Of a stretch of DNA of 64,000 nucleotides, positions 36,951-47,771 are shown one piece after another. This stretch comes from Streptomyces coffeae. GTDB lineage: Bacteria; Actinomycetota; Actinomycetes; Streptomycetales; Streptomycetaceae. The stretch's first letter is position 1; each line of letters starts with the position of its first letter. The notes under the pieces are model-generated. The model did not search any database. It had not been told where the DNA came from and worked only from the letters and a program-made list of their open reading frames with translations. The position numbers and the translations under genes are program-made. The stretch spans positions 124,001 to 188,000 of the forward strand of contig NZ_JAERRF010000005.1 in assembly GCF_016741875.1 (NCBI RefSeq), written 5' to 3'.

Positions 36951-37979
36951 ATGCGGGTCGGAGTGCTGACCGGCGGCGGCGACTGCCCCGGGCTCAACGC
37001 GGTCATCCGCGCCGTCGTCCGCAAGGGCGTACAGGAATACGGCTATGACTTCGTCGGCTTCCGGGACGGCTGGCGAGGCCCTCTCGAGAACGACACCATC
37101 CCCCTCGACATCCGCGCGGTGCGCGGCATCCTGCCGCGCGGCGGCACCATCCTCGGCTCGTCCCGCACCAACCCCCTCAAGAGCGAGGACGGTATCCGCC
37201 GGGTCAAGGACACCCTCGCCAAGCAGGAGATCGAGGCGCTGATCGCGATCGGCGGCGAGGACACCCTCGGCGTCGCCGCCCGGCTCTCCGGCGAGTACGG
37301 CATCCGCTGCGTCGGGGTCCCCAAGACCATCGACAACGACCTCTCCGCCACGGACTACACCTTCGGCTTCGACACCGCCGTCAACATCGCCACCGAGGCG
37401 ATCGACCGGCTGCACACCACCGCTGAGTCCCATATGCGCGTCCTCGTCGTCGAGGTGATGGGGCGCCACGCGGGCTGGATCGCGCTCCACTCGGGCCTGG
37501 CGGGCGGCGCCAACGTCATCCTCATCCCCGAGCAGCGCTTCGACGTCGACCAGATCTGCGCCTGGGTCGAATCCCGCTTCAAGATCCGCTACGCGCCGAT
37601 CGTGGTGGTGGCGGAGGGCGCCATGCCGAAGGGCGGCGATGCCGTGCTGAAGGACGACTCGCTCGACTCCTTCGGCCACGTCCGGCTCTCCGGGATCGGC
37701 GAATGGCTGGCCAAGGAGATCGAGCGCCGCACGGGCAAGGATGCCCGTACGACCGTCCTCGGCCACGTCCAGCGCGGCGGCACCCCCAGTGCCTTCGACC
37801 GCTGGCTCGCCACCCGCTTCGGTCTGCACGCGATCGACGCCGTGCGGGACCAGCACTTCGGCACGATGGTCGCCCTGCGCGGCACGAATATCGTCCGCGT
37901 CCCTCTGGCCGACGCGACGGCCCGCCTCAAGACGGTGGATCCATCGGAGTACGAGGAGGCGAAGGTCTTCTTCGGCTGA
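36951..37979 (+). CDS. pfkA: 6-phosphofructokinase (PfkA2 type)
   Basis: 342 aa, ATG. Motifs: GGGDCPGLN at the nucleotide site, GGEDTLG with Asp104, PKTIDNDL with Lys125 and catalytic Asp128, and GHVQRGGTPSAFDR. Asp104/Lys125 resemble pyrophosphate-dependent enzymes, yet S. coelicolor PfkA2 with the same residues is ATP-dependent, so phosphoryl donor should not be called from these residues alone. Converts fructose 6-phosphate to the 1,6-bisphosphate. Position and sequence match SCO2119. Confidence 0.93.
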   Translation: MRVGVLTGGGDCPGLNAVIRAVVRKGVQEYGYDFVGFRDGWRGPLENDTIPLDIRAVRGILPRGGTILGSSRTNPLKSEDGIRRVKDTLAKQEIEALIAIGGEDTLGVAARLSGEYGIRCVGVPKTIDNDLSATDYTFGFDTAVNIATEAIDRLHTTAESHMRVLVVEVMGRHAGWIALHSGLAGGANVILIPEQRFDVDQICAWVESRFKIRYAPIVVVAEGAMPKGGDAVLKDDSLDSFGHVRLSGIGEWLAKEIERRTGKDARTTVLGHVQRGGTPSAFDRWLATRFGLHAIDAVRDQHFGTMVALRGTNIVRVPLADATARLKTVDPSEYEEAKVFFG

Positions 37980-38004
37980 CGGGGGTGGCCCCCGGGGCCC
38001 TGTG

Positions 38005-38033
38005 CGCCCCCGGCCCCGCACCGGCCGGGGGCG
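38005..38033 (+). terminator. hairpin after pfkA
   Basis: Perfect 11-bp stem, CGCCCCCGGCC with GGCCGGGGGCG, seven-base loop, 26 bases after the pfkA stop. It also marks the left edge of the low-GC insert. Confidence 0.7.
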
Positions 38034-38120
38034 GAGCCCCAAGGCCGTCTGGCCGGTGCGAACGGGGCGTTCCGGCCAGCGCGGCGCGCTGTGGAATACG
38101 GCCGCTGAGAAGGTAGTGAC

Positions 38121-38660
38121 CTATGATCCGCTCCGAAAGACTCGTACGATGGATCCATTTTGCTTGTTGGGGCGGATGTCGAAGTCGATCGTGACCGGAG
38201 TGCCGGCGTTGAAGGCGTCGCGAAGAACCTCCAACATCGCGGCGTGGGCAACTTGGTTGTCATCCTTTCTCAAGGTGAACCCAAATGCCTTGCCTGGTTC
38301 GGTGTCGAGTTGGATCACCGCTTCGACATCAATGAAGTCATCACCTGGCCCGAAACCGGCGCCGACGTTCTGAACCAGAAGGAACGTGATCTTTCCAGAG
38401 GTTTGAAGCAATCGTTCGGTTGTCAGGCACTGGTTCAGTGCTTGCTCCGCCCTCCGCAGCTCATCATCTGCCGCCGCGAGGCAGGCCTTGAGTTCGTTGA
38501 TGTCAGAACTCTCTCGCACGCATTCCGCCCGCCGGTCTCCGAGCTCGGATCTGAGTTGGTCAACCCGATCCTGGAGCGCCTTGCAGTCGTTCGCCACAGT
38601 TGCCTCCCGTGCGATTCCGCCATTGTCAATCACCGAAGGTGATGCAACCACAGGCACCAT
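38121..38660 (-). CDS. coiled-coil protein of unknown function, low-GC insert
   Basis: 179 aa from ATG 38660; the frame continues to a TTG at 38723 (200 aa), and no good ribosome binding site decides between them. Residues about 25-85 form an acidic coiled coil with four regularly placed cysteines (ANDCKAL, RAECVRE, LKACLAA, LNQCLTT), followed by a beta-rich C-terminal domain (about 90-179) starting ITFLLVQNVG. No family recognised. Base composition falls well below the neighbours (roughly 55% GC), indicating acquisition. It is divergent from the two-TM gene at 38952. Confidence 0.65.
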   Translation of the reverse strand: MVPVVASPSVIDNGGIAREATVANDCKALQDRVDQLRSELGDRRAECVRESSDINELKACLAAADDELRRAEQALNQCLTTERLLQTSGKITFLLVQNVGAGFGPGDDFIDVEAVIQLDTEPGKAFGFTLRKDDNQVAHAAMLEVLRDAFNAGTPVTIDFDIRPNKQNGSIVRVFRSGS

Positions 38661-38951
38661 AAGCGACAAAGCAGTCTCCCGCACATCGAGCGACAGTGGC
38701 TCGCAGCAGGCGAGTTCAGACAAGGCTTATGCATGCGGCCTCGGCACCCCGCGGATATCACCCGATTGGCCTACTGAACTTCGCCGCGTGGTGTCGCTGC
38801 ACGCGAACGTCCTGACGTGTGCAAACGGGCTGGCGATGTGCGACATCATTCAAAGATCATCAGTAATCGTCCTGCGGGGGGCTGCTGGGCTGTTTATGTT
38901 CAGACCTGTGAGCAGGGCCTGCACTGAGATGCAGCCGGGTGAGGTGATCGC

Positions 38952-39302
38952 ATGGGTAAACCAAATGGTGATCGCGCTCGCACATGGGCCGGACTCTGGT
39001 CGGTCATTGTGGGGCTTGCGGTCCTGGGCATCCTCGTCTTCTTTGCGATGCTTTGGCTAAGGGATGATCAAGTCGAGTTGGCCGGCATCATCGGTGCCAT
39101 TGCAAGCCCTATCGTCGCCGTCGTGTCCGCTTACCTCGGCCTTAAGATCGGCACGGAGCCGGCAGCCACAGCTCAAGCAACCCGAGAAGAAACAAATAAG
39201 CACCTCATGGCCATTCTGGCTGATCTTCCCCCCGATCAGGCAACCCGGTATATACAGATGCTCAATTTGCCCTCGCCTCCGACATCGCTACCACCGAGGT
39301 AG
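38952..39302 (+). CDS. small two-TM membrane protein, low-GC insert
   Basis: 116 aa, ATG with GAGGTG about seven bases upstream. Two membrane helices (about 13-36 and 43-66) precede an acidic/helical cytoplasmic tail (EETNKHLMAILADLPPDQA). No catalytic motif. Low GC and A-rich codons, like the coiled-coil gene opposite. Function unknown; holin-like size but without supporting context. Confidence 0.7.
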   Translation: MGKPNGDRARTWAGLWSVIVGLAVLGILVFFAMLWLRDDQVELAGIIGAIASPIVAVVSAYLGLKIGTEPAATAQATREETNKHLMAILADLPPDQATRYIQMLNLPSPPTSLPPR

Positions 39303-39362
39303 CGGGAGTCCCGGAGCGGGGCTTATTAGCCAGGCACAGCCGCGATTTGCCGACAACGGCAG

Positions 39363-39386
39363 CGGCCCCCGCGGGTACGGGGGCCG
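39363..39386. terminator. hairpin between the low-GC insert and trpE
   Basis: Nine-base-pair stem CGGCCCCCG / CGGGGGCCG with a six-base loop. Placed between convergent genes, it can act on both strands. The remaining 150 bases to 39536 show nothing further. Confidence 0.6.
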
Positions 39387-39536
39387 GGCCTCGTAGTTTC
39401 GGACTTCCCACGCTTCGGTCTCGAAGCTGATGCCCGCGCCGTACCGATCCCTTCCGTGCCGGAATCGGCGGTTTCCATCACCTCATTGCCGGCACGCGCG
39501 TTCCGGGGAGGGGCGGGGTGGGGGACCCTCACACCC

Positions 39537-41486
39537 TCACACCCGCACAGCCGCCAAAAGCCCCGCCACCAGCACCGCCCCATTCATCGTCAGCACCGAC
39601 TCCGGATGGAACTGCACCCCCGCGAACCCCGGCCCGCGCAGCGCATGCACATCCCCGCTCACCGCGTCCCGGCTCAGCTCCACCCGGTGCATCGCCAACT
39701 CCGTCTCCGCCGCCTCCTCACACCGCGCGGTGAACGTGTTGTAGAAGCCCACCGTCTCCTCCCGCCCGAAGAAGTCGATCCGCTCCTGCGCCCCCTGGAA
39801 CGGCACCTCCTTCCGCACGATCTCCAGCCCCAGTTCCGCCGCGATCAGCTCGTGCCCCAGGCACACCCCCAGCAGCCCGTGCCGGTGTCCGGCCACCAGA
39901 TGCGCGGCCAGCCGCCGCAGGAACCGCATCTTCGGGTCGGCGGTGTCGCCCGGATCGCCGGGCCCGGGGCCCAGCACCACCGGGCCCTGGTGCGCGAGCG
40001 CCGCCTCCCGTACGCCCGGTTCGTCGTACCGCCGCACGGTGACGGTCAGTCCGGACGTCCGGAGCAGATGGGCGAGCATCGCGGTGAAGGTGTCCTCGCC
40101 GTCGATGACCAGCGCATGGCCCGACAGCCCCAACTCCCCGCCCACGTCCACCGGCTCCTCAAGGTTCTGCATCCGCAGCCAGAACGGCGCGAGATCCGCC
40201 CGCCGCACGTCGAGCGCCGCCCGCACCCGCGGATCGTCCGCGAACCGCGGCCGCGCATCGCCCTCGTCCCCCTCCACAGCCCCCGGCCGCACGCCCAATG
40301 CCGTCAGCACGCCCGCCGCCTTCGCATGCGTCTCCGCCACCTCACCCCGCGGATCGGAGTGCCGCACCAGCGTCGCGCCGACCTCGACCTTCAGCGCACC
40401 CGCCCCGTCGATGTCGGCGGTCCGGATCAGGATCGGTGAGTCCAGCGTCTGCGCTCCGCCGCCGTCCCGGCCGATGAGGGCCAGCGCCCCCGCGTAGTAA
40501 CCCCGCCCCCCGGGCTCGTAGCGCTCGATGACCCGGCAGGCGTTCTGCACCGGTGACCCGGTGACCGTCGCCGCGAACATGGTCTCCCGCAGGACGTCCC
40601 GTACGTCCAGCGAGGACCGCCCGCGCAGCTCGTACTCGGTGTGCGCGAGGTGTGCCATCTCCCGCAGCCGGGGGCCGATCACCACACCGCCGCGGTCGCC
40701 GACGGTGCACATCATCTTCAGCTCCTCGTCCACGACCATGGACAGCTCCTCCACCTCCTTGCGGTCGTGGAGGAAGGCCAGCAGGCCGTCGGCGTCGGCC
40801 CCGCCGGCCGGGTAGCGGTACGTCCCGCTGATCGGGTTCATCACGACCGTGCCCCCGGACATCCGCACATGCACCTCGGGACTGGCCCCCACCAGCGTCC
40901 GCCCGTCCGCGAGACGCACCACATATGTCCAGTACGCGCCCCGCTCCCCGGCCAGCAGCCGCCGGAAGAGCGCGAGCGCGTCGGTACTCCCGAAGCCCGG
41001 GATCTCGCCCCGGAACGTCCTTCGGATCACGAAGTTGGCCCCCTCGCCGGTGCCGATCTCATCCGTGATGACCCGCCGTACGATCTCGGCGTATGCGTCG
41101 TCCTCGACGTCGAAGGCCCCGCCCTCGACGTTCACCCGGTGCGCGGGGAGCGCGTCCAGCACCTCGGCGAGCGGCAGTTCGTACGTCTCCTCCGGCCGCA
41201 GTACGGCCAGCGGCGTCCCGTCGTCCCGTACGTCGAACCCTCGCTCCCGGATCTGCCGGAACGGCACCAGCGCCAGCGCGTCCGCGACCGCCGCCCCGCC
41301 CTCCGGGGCCCCGGTCGGCAACGGGATGTCGGTCAGCCGCTCCACCTCGCTCACCGGCCCGACCAGCACCTCCACGGTGTCCTGGGCGTGCCCGGGGGTA
41401 CGGCGATGGATCAGGGCGAAGGGGGAGTCGGCCGAGAGCAGCCGCGCGATGACGTCGCGTGCTGTGGCCTGCGTGTCGTTCCGCAT
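39537..41486 (-). CDS. trpE: anthranilate synthase, fused TrpE-TrpG
   Basis: 649 aa. The TrpE part (about 1-420) has MNPISGTYRYP and the active-site block ATVTGSPVQNACRVIE; the glutamine amidotransferase part (about 440-649) has the oxyanion/nucleophile motif LGVCLGHELIAAELG with its Cys and the HPES triad end in GVQFHPES. The fused order resembles PhzE-like and Streptomyces SCO2117-type enzymes. It makes anthranilate from chorismate and glutamine. A trpL leader peptide and hairpin precede it, showing attenuation. The ribosome binding site is GGAAGGAA. Confidence 0.93.
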   Translation of the reverse strand: MRNDTQATARDVIARLLSADSPFALIHRRTPGHAQDTVEVLVGPVSEVERLTDIPLPTGAPEGGAAVADALALVPFRQIRERGFDVRDDGTPLAVLRPEETYELPLAEVLDALPAHRVNVEGGAFDVEDDAYAEIVRRVITDEIGTGEGANFVIRRTFRGEIPGFGSTDALALFRRLLAGERGAYWTYVVRLADGRTLVGASPEVHVRMSGGTVVMNPISGTYRYPAGGADADGLLAFLHDRKEVEELSMVVDEELKMMCTVGDRGGVVIGPRLREMAHLAHTEYELRGRSSLDVRDVLRETMFAATVTGSPVQNACRVIERYEPGGRGYYAGALALIGRDGGGAQTLDSPILIRTADIDGAGALKVEVGATLVRHSDPRGEVAETHAKAAGVLTALGVRPGAVEGDEGDARPRFADDPRVRAALDVRRADLAPFWLRMQNLEEPVDVGGELGLSGHALVIDGEDTFTAMLAHLLRTSGLTVTVRRYDEPGVREAALAHQGPVVLGPGPGDPGDTADPKMRFLRRLAAHLVAGHRHGLLGVCLGHELIAAELGLEIVRKEVPFQGAQERIDFFGREETVGFYNTFTARCEEAAETELAMHRVELSRDAVSGDVHALRGPGFAGVQFHPESVLTMNGAVLVAGLLAAVRV

Positions 41487-41531
41487 GGCGGTGTGTTCCT
41501 TCCGAGGAGGAGGAACGGCCCGCGCAAACGC

Positions 41532-41558
41532 CGAAGGCCGCCCCTCGGGCGGCCTTCG
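41532..41558 (-). terminator. trp attenuator hairpin
   Basis: A perfect 12-bp stem (CGAAGGCCGCCC, 41532-41543, with 41547-41558) and three-base loop lie between trpL and trpE. As the terminator of the attenuator it would form when trpL is translated quickly, that is, when charged tRNA-Trp is plentiful. Confidence 0.85.
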
Positions 41559-41582
41559 CGTGGTGTCTGGATGTACGCGCGA

Positions 41583-41639
41583 TCAGTGGGCCGCCGGATG
41601 AGCGGGCCACCACCAGTTCATGTTCAGTCGCGCGTGCAT
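41583..41639 (-). CDS. trpL: trp leader peptide with three Trp codons
   Basis: An 18-residue frame, MHARLNMNWWWPAHPAAH, with three consecutive TGG codons (41607-41615). It stops 25 bases before the attenuator hairpin, the spacing required for ribosome-mediated attenuation, as described for Streptomyces trpE. TAGGGT at 41650-41655 is placed so that the mRNA may start at or near the ATG, which would make trpL leaderless; this is inference. Confidence 0.9.
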   Translation of the reverse strand: MHARLNMNWWWPAHPAAH

Positions 41640-41866
41640 GCCGAAAACCCTACACGACCGGTCATCGGTCGGTCGCGGTGTCACGGTTCGGTGAGGGGTT
41701 CTTCACGGGACGGTCGTCGATGGTCCCGAGATGACCGAGATCGCCGCTCTTGGGCGGCCAGACGCCCGCGGACCGGGTTTTGCGATGTCAGCGGCGCGGG
41801 CTAACTTTCAGGGCCGCACATCGAATTGATGTGCGCAGCTCACCACCACCACGGGGGTCATGCACC

Positions 41867-42211
41867 ATGTCCACGCTCAGCCGGCAGACCAAGGTCCGGA
41901 TGATCGCGATCCCGCTCGCGCTCATCATCGCGGGCGTCTGGTACTACAACAGCCGTGGCAACACCACCGGTCCCGAGCACCAGAAGAAGGTGGCCAGCCA
42001 GACCATCGACGCGGGCGACTGCGTGCAGAACAAGGGGACCGAGAGCGACCCGGACCTGAAGAAGGTCGACTGCGGCGGCGCGGCGGCCGACTACAAGGTC
42101 AAGGAGAACTGGCCGCTGGACCACGAGTGCGAGCCGGGCCTGAGCAAGTACCAGGTCACCCGGAACGGCCGCCCGCAGTACACCCTGTGCATGGAGAAGC
42201 TGAACGGCTGA
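41867..42211 (+). CDS. single-TM secreted/anchored small protein (LppU-like)
   Basis: 114 aa from ATG 41867. One N-terminal membrane segment (about 10-27, MIAIPLALIIAGVWYY) is followed by an extracytoplasmic domain with cysteines in GDCVQNKG, VDCGGA, HECEPG and TLCMEK, an even number suited to two disulfides. I relate it to the LppU/SCO3897 group of small secreted Cys-paired proteins from memory; function unknown. It corresponds in position to SCO2116. Confidence 0.75.
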   Translation: MSTLSRQTKVRMIAIPLALIIAGVWYYNSRGNTTGPEHQKKVASQTIDAGDCVQNKGTESDPDLKKVDCGGAAADYKVKENWPLDHECEPGLSKYQVTRNGRPQYTLCMEKLNG

Positions 42212-42212
42212 G

Positions 42213-43706
42213 TCAGCGCCCGCCGCTCGCGGCGGGCCCCAGCACCCTCGTGCGTATCTGTCTCGCGAGGAATCCCGAACGGCCGGTCAGGGCGGGCCAG
42301 TTCCCGACGGTCTCCACGAGCAGTTCGCGGTGCTCTTCGACGCGCCGAGGGTGGGACAACTGCCACGCCGCGTCGATCTGGACGTCGACGTCGTCGCTGT
42401 CCACGGCGCGGACGAGGAAGGGGTTCGCCTCGGGCCCGAACGCCTCGCCGAGGACGCGAAGCGCGATCTGCTGGTGGCCGGAGAGAGCCTGGTCGACCGC
42501 ACAGCGGCCGACCAGGTCGAGAAAGCGCGGGTCCGGGGTCTCGATCCTCTTGAGCACCCCGAGGGCAACCCACAGCGCCTTGTCGCGGACCTCGCCCGAG
42601 GTCGTGTGCTCCAGCAGGTCCATGATCGGCTCGGCGTCCGAGGCTTCGGCGTTGCCGCTTCCGAGCGTGTTCAACGCGCTCAGATGGAGGGCGGCAGAGC
42701 CGTGCCGCCGTAGTACGTCCCGGGCCCGAGCGATCACCTCGGGCCCGTAGGCGTCGACCTCGTCCGGATCGAGGACTTCGCGCAGACCGTCGTAGCTGGT
42801 GAAGTGGTCGAGCGCGATACCCACCGCCATCGGGTGATCACTGCGCAGCAGCGTTCGGAACGCCTGGTGGTAGTCGTCCGCCGCCCCCGACGGGAACATC
42901 AGCTCCTCATGGGCACGCCCGAGCTCCGGATCGTCCCATTCGGCGTCGGTCCAGTAGAGGCTGTGGAACCCGCTCAGTGCCTTTCGTACGTCGTTTGCCT
43001 GGGATCCCGCGTCCGCGGGCCAGGCGGCCACGAGACGTTCGAGGCGCTCTCGGTGTGCGGGGAGGCGGCCGCGGGTGGTGAGTTCGATCGCGCCCTGGAC
43101 CTGGAGGTCGAGTTCGGTGGACTCGGTGGCGCGAACCAGCAGGGCGATCGCCTCGGGGCAGTCGGCGTCGCCCACGTTGGAGAGGGCCTGGGCCCGCTCC
43201 CGGATATCGAGGTGCTCGTCGAAGACCAGATCCCCGAGAGCCGTGAGCAACCTCAGGCTCGGTTCCTCACTCCCGTAGAGAGCCGCGCCCGCCGCCGTAC
43301 ACGCCGCCGAGCGCACGTTCACGTCGGTCGCGAGTGCCAGGGCGTCGGCGATCAGGTCGGCGTCCTCCGGCTGGGCGATGTTCATCATCGCGTTCAGAGC
43401 GCTCGCATGATTGGCGCCGTTGGCCATGGGCGGCTGCCGAAGCAGCTTGCGGGCGACTGTGAGTGCGTCGGCTTCATGGAGATCGAGCGCGCTCTCCCTA
43501 CCCCACCGGGTCAGAGCGCCCGAGTACTGGAAGTGGTCGAGTGCGATGCCCGCGGCGACGGTGTTCTCGCTGTGCAACAGGGTGCGGAACGCGCGCAGAT
43601 ACGCGCTGCGTTCGGTCGGTGCCATCAGCTCGTCGAGCGCGCGGTTCAGCCCCGCGTCGCCCAACTCGCAGTCCTGCCAGTGGAAGCTGTGGAAGCCCTC
43701 GACCAC
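42213..43706 (-). CDS. HEAT-repeat protein with internal duplication
   Basis: 497 aa; GTG start one base after the DUF397 stop. Alpha-helical repeats throughout. The protein is made of two homologous halves: FHSFHWQDCE (residue 5) and AFRTLLHSENTVAAGIALDHF (39-59) recur as FHSLYWTDAE (247) and AFRTLLRSDHPMAVGIALDHF (282-302), a period of about 242 residues. No enzymatic motif, signal or membrane segment. HEAT solenoids usually bind protein partners, so a scaffold, inhibitor or immunity-like part of the neighbouring regulator module is likely but unproven. Confidence 0.82.
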   Translation of the reverse strand: MVEGFHSFHWQDCELGDAGLNRALDELMAPTERSAYLRAFRTLLHSENTVAAGIALDHFQYSGALTRWGRESALDLHEADALTVARKLLRQPPMANGANHASALNAMMNIAQPEDADLIADALALATDVNVRSAACTAAGAALYGSEEPSLRLLTALGDLVFDEHLDIRERAQALSNVGDADCPEAIALLVRATESTELDLQVQGAIELTTRGRLPAHRERLERLVAAWPADAGSQANDVRKALSGFHSLYWTDAEWDDPELGRAHEELMFPSGAADDYHQAFRTLLRSDHPMAVGIALDHFTSYDGLREVLDPDEVDAYGPEVIARARDVLRRHGSAALHLSALNTLGSGNAEASDAEPIMDLLEHTTSGEVRDKALWVALGVLKRIETPDPRFLDLVGRCAVDQALSGHQQIALRVLGEAFGPEANPFLVRAVDSDDVDVQIDAAWQLSHPRRVEEHRELLVETVGNWPALTGRSGFLARQIRTRVLGPAASGGR

Positions 43707-43707
43707 T

Positions 43708-43972
43708 TCAGAGTTTGCCGGTCGCCGCGGCGGCGACGAAGTCGGCGAAGGCGGTGGGGGAGAGCAGCAGGGTGGGGCCGTGGGGGTTCTTCGAGTCCCG
43801 CACGGCCACCTGCTGCCGGGTGGCTATCTCCGCCACCTCGATGCAGTCGCCGCCGTCATGCCCGCTGTAGCTGGACTTACGCCACGTGGCGCCGCCGAGT
43901 GCGGCGCACTCCACGCATTCGCCGCCGTCGTCTCCGCTGTAGCTGGACTTACGCCACTGCACGGCAGTCAGG

Positions 43973-43989
<17 letters not shown>
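43708..43989 (-). CDS. DUF397 protein with doubled motif
   Basis: 93 aa. The DUF397 start WRKSSYSGDDGGECVE occurs twice (about residues 12-27 and 36-51), followed by one complete C-terminal half (VAVRDSKNPHGP). The DNA encoding the doubled motif repeats GTAGCTGGACTTACGCCAC, so the duplication is recent. DUF397 proteins pair with Scr1-like regulators across Streptomyces. Start overlaps the regulator by 17 bp, and the stop lies one base from the HEAT gene. Confidence 0.9.
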
Positions 43990-46706
<2,717 letters not shown>

Positions 46707-46761
46707 GGCTGCCGGGTCTGCCTGGCCGGTGAGGCCACCGCAAGATCGCTGAAAGATGAAT

Positions 46762-46790
46762 GGGGCACGGATCACATCGATCCGTGCCCC
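46762..46790 (+). terminator. hairpin after DAHP synthase
   Basis: Perfect 12-bp stem GGGGCACGGATC / GATCCGTGCCCC, five-base loop, 55 bases after the stop. Confidence 0.8.
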
Positions 46791-46819
46791 TCGGCGTTGT
46801 GGGTCTCCCTCATGGCGGG

Positions 46820-46838
46820 TAAGGTAAGGGTTACCTCA
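46820..46838 (+). promoter_or_regulatory. iron box (DmdR/IdeR operator) before bfd
   Basis: TAAGGTAAGGGTTACCTCA agrees with the DmdR1/IdeR consensus TTAGGTTAGGCTAACCTAA at about 14 of 19 positions and keeps both AGGT/ACCT-like half-sites. It lies 32 bases before the bfd start, so iron-loaded DmdR could repress bfd, which would match iron-release demand. Confidence 0.7.
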
Positions 46839-46870
46839 CTGATCATGCTGGTCAACGCTGGAGAGTTCGC

Positions 46871-47116
46871 GTGTACGTCTGCTCATGCTTCGGCATCACC
46901 GAGAAGCAGGTGCGCGAGCACGCGGAAACGGGTGCTTGCACACCGCGCCAGATCGCCGGCGCCTGCAAGGCGGGCACCGACTGCGGCTCCTGCGTCCGCA
47001 AGATCCAGGCGCTGCTGGGGCGCGGTTCCTGCCCGCGGCGCGAGAACCTCGATCCGGTGGTGCTGGCCCCCGCCGTCGAGGCCACGGCGGTAGTGCCGGC
47101 GGCCGAGGCCGCCTGA
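46871..47116 (+). CDS. bfd: bacterioferritin-associated ferredoxin
   Basis: 81 aa, GTG start after GGAGAG. The 2Fe-2S cysteines are Cys4 and Cys6 (CSC) and Cys38-Cys41 in TDCGSC, the Bfd/Fer2_BFD pattern. It reduces the heme of bacterioferritin to release iron. The last 25 residues form an Ala/Val-rich tail beyond the usual domain. An iron box precedes it and the bacterioferritin gene converges on it. Confidence 0.92.
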   Translation: MYVCSCFGITEKQVREHAETGACTPRQIAGACKAGTDCGSCVRKIQALLGRGSCPRRENLDPVVLAPAVEATAVVPAAEAA

Positions 47117-47141
47117 GCGCAGGCGGAGCCCGGGTGGGCGG

Positions 47142-47621
47142 TCAGTCGCTCGGCTGCTCGATCTGCTGGGCGATGTAGAGGGCCTCACCGAGCTTCTCGA
47201 TCAGCGCGAGCTGGGTGTCGAGATAGTCGATGTGCTGCTCCTCGTCGGCGAGGATGTCCTCGAAGATATTGGCCGAGGTGATGTCGTCCTTGGCGCGCAT
47301 CAGTTTGATGCCCCGCTTGAGGCGGTCGATGGCCTCGACCTCCACCTGCCGGTCGGCCTGGAACATCTCGGTGAGGGTCTGCCCCACGCGAACGTGGAAG
47401 AGCCGCTGGTAATTGGGGAGGCCGTCGAGGAGAAGGATCCGGTCGGTGAGCAGCTCGGCGTGCTTCATCTCGTCGAAGGACTCGGCCCGGGTGTATTTGG
47501 CAAGCCGTGTCCAGCCAAAGTTGTCCTGCATCTTCGAGTGCAGAAAGTACTGATTGATTGCGGTCAGCTCACCGGTCAGCTGCTCGTTCAGGAACTCGAG
47601 GACCTCGGGGTCGCCCTGCAT
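47142..47621 (-). CDS. bfr: bacterioferritin
   Basis: 159 aa; ATG behind GGAAGGAG. Every key residue is in canonical numbering: ferroxidase Glu18, Glu51, His54, Glu94, Glu127, His130, and the heme-ligating Met52. It forms a 24-mer iron store. Convergent with bfd (25 bp apart), its redox partner. No clear iron box lies in the 150 bp before its start. Confidence 0.96.
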   Translation of the reverse strand: MQGDPEVLEFLNEQLTGELTAINQYFLHSKMQDNFGWTRLAKYTRAESFDEMKHAELLTDRILLLDGLPNYQRLFHVRVGQTLTEMFQADRQVEVEAIDRLKRGIKLMRAKDDITSANIFEDILADEEQHIDYLDTQLALIEKLGEALYIAQQIEQPSD

Positions 47622-47771
47622 CGAAGGGGCTCCTTCCCATCAGAACGGGGAATGCCAGGTTGCGCGCATCGTCGCATCGCCCCTGGTGGGGCGTCCAGTA
47701 AGTGCACGCTTAGTACGAGTTGCCCCCACGGATGATCCCCTGGTCACGACCACCCCCGGCGGTCTGAGACC

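Noticed and set aside
36951..37979. Pyrophosphate-dependent phosphofructokinase
   Set aside because: Asp104 and Lys125 suggest it, but the biochemically studied S. coelicolor PfkA2 with the same residues uses ATP.
38488..39060. 190-residue rightward frame in the low-GC insert
   Set aside because: It covers both divergent genes partly and has no ribosome binding site; the two-TM frame at 38952 is better supported.
38952..39302. Phage holin
   Set aside because: Size and two helices fit, but there is no endolysin or phage gene nearby and the tail is long and acidic.
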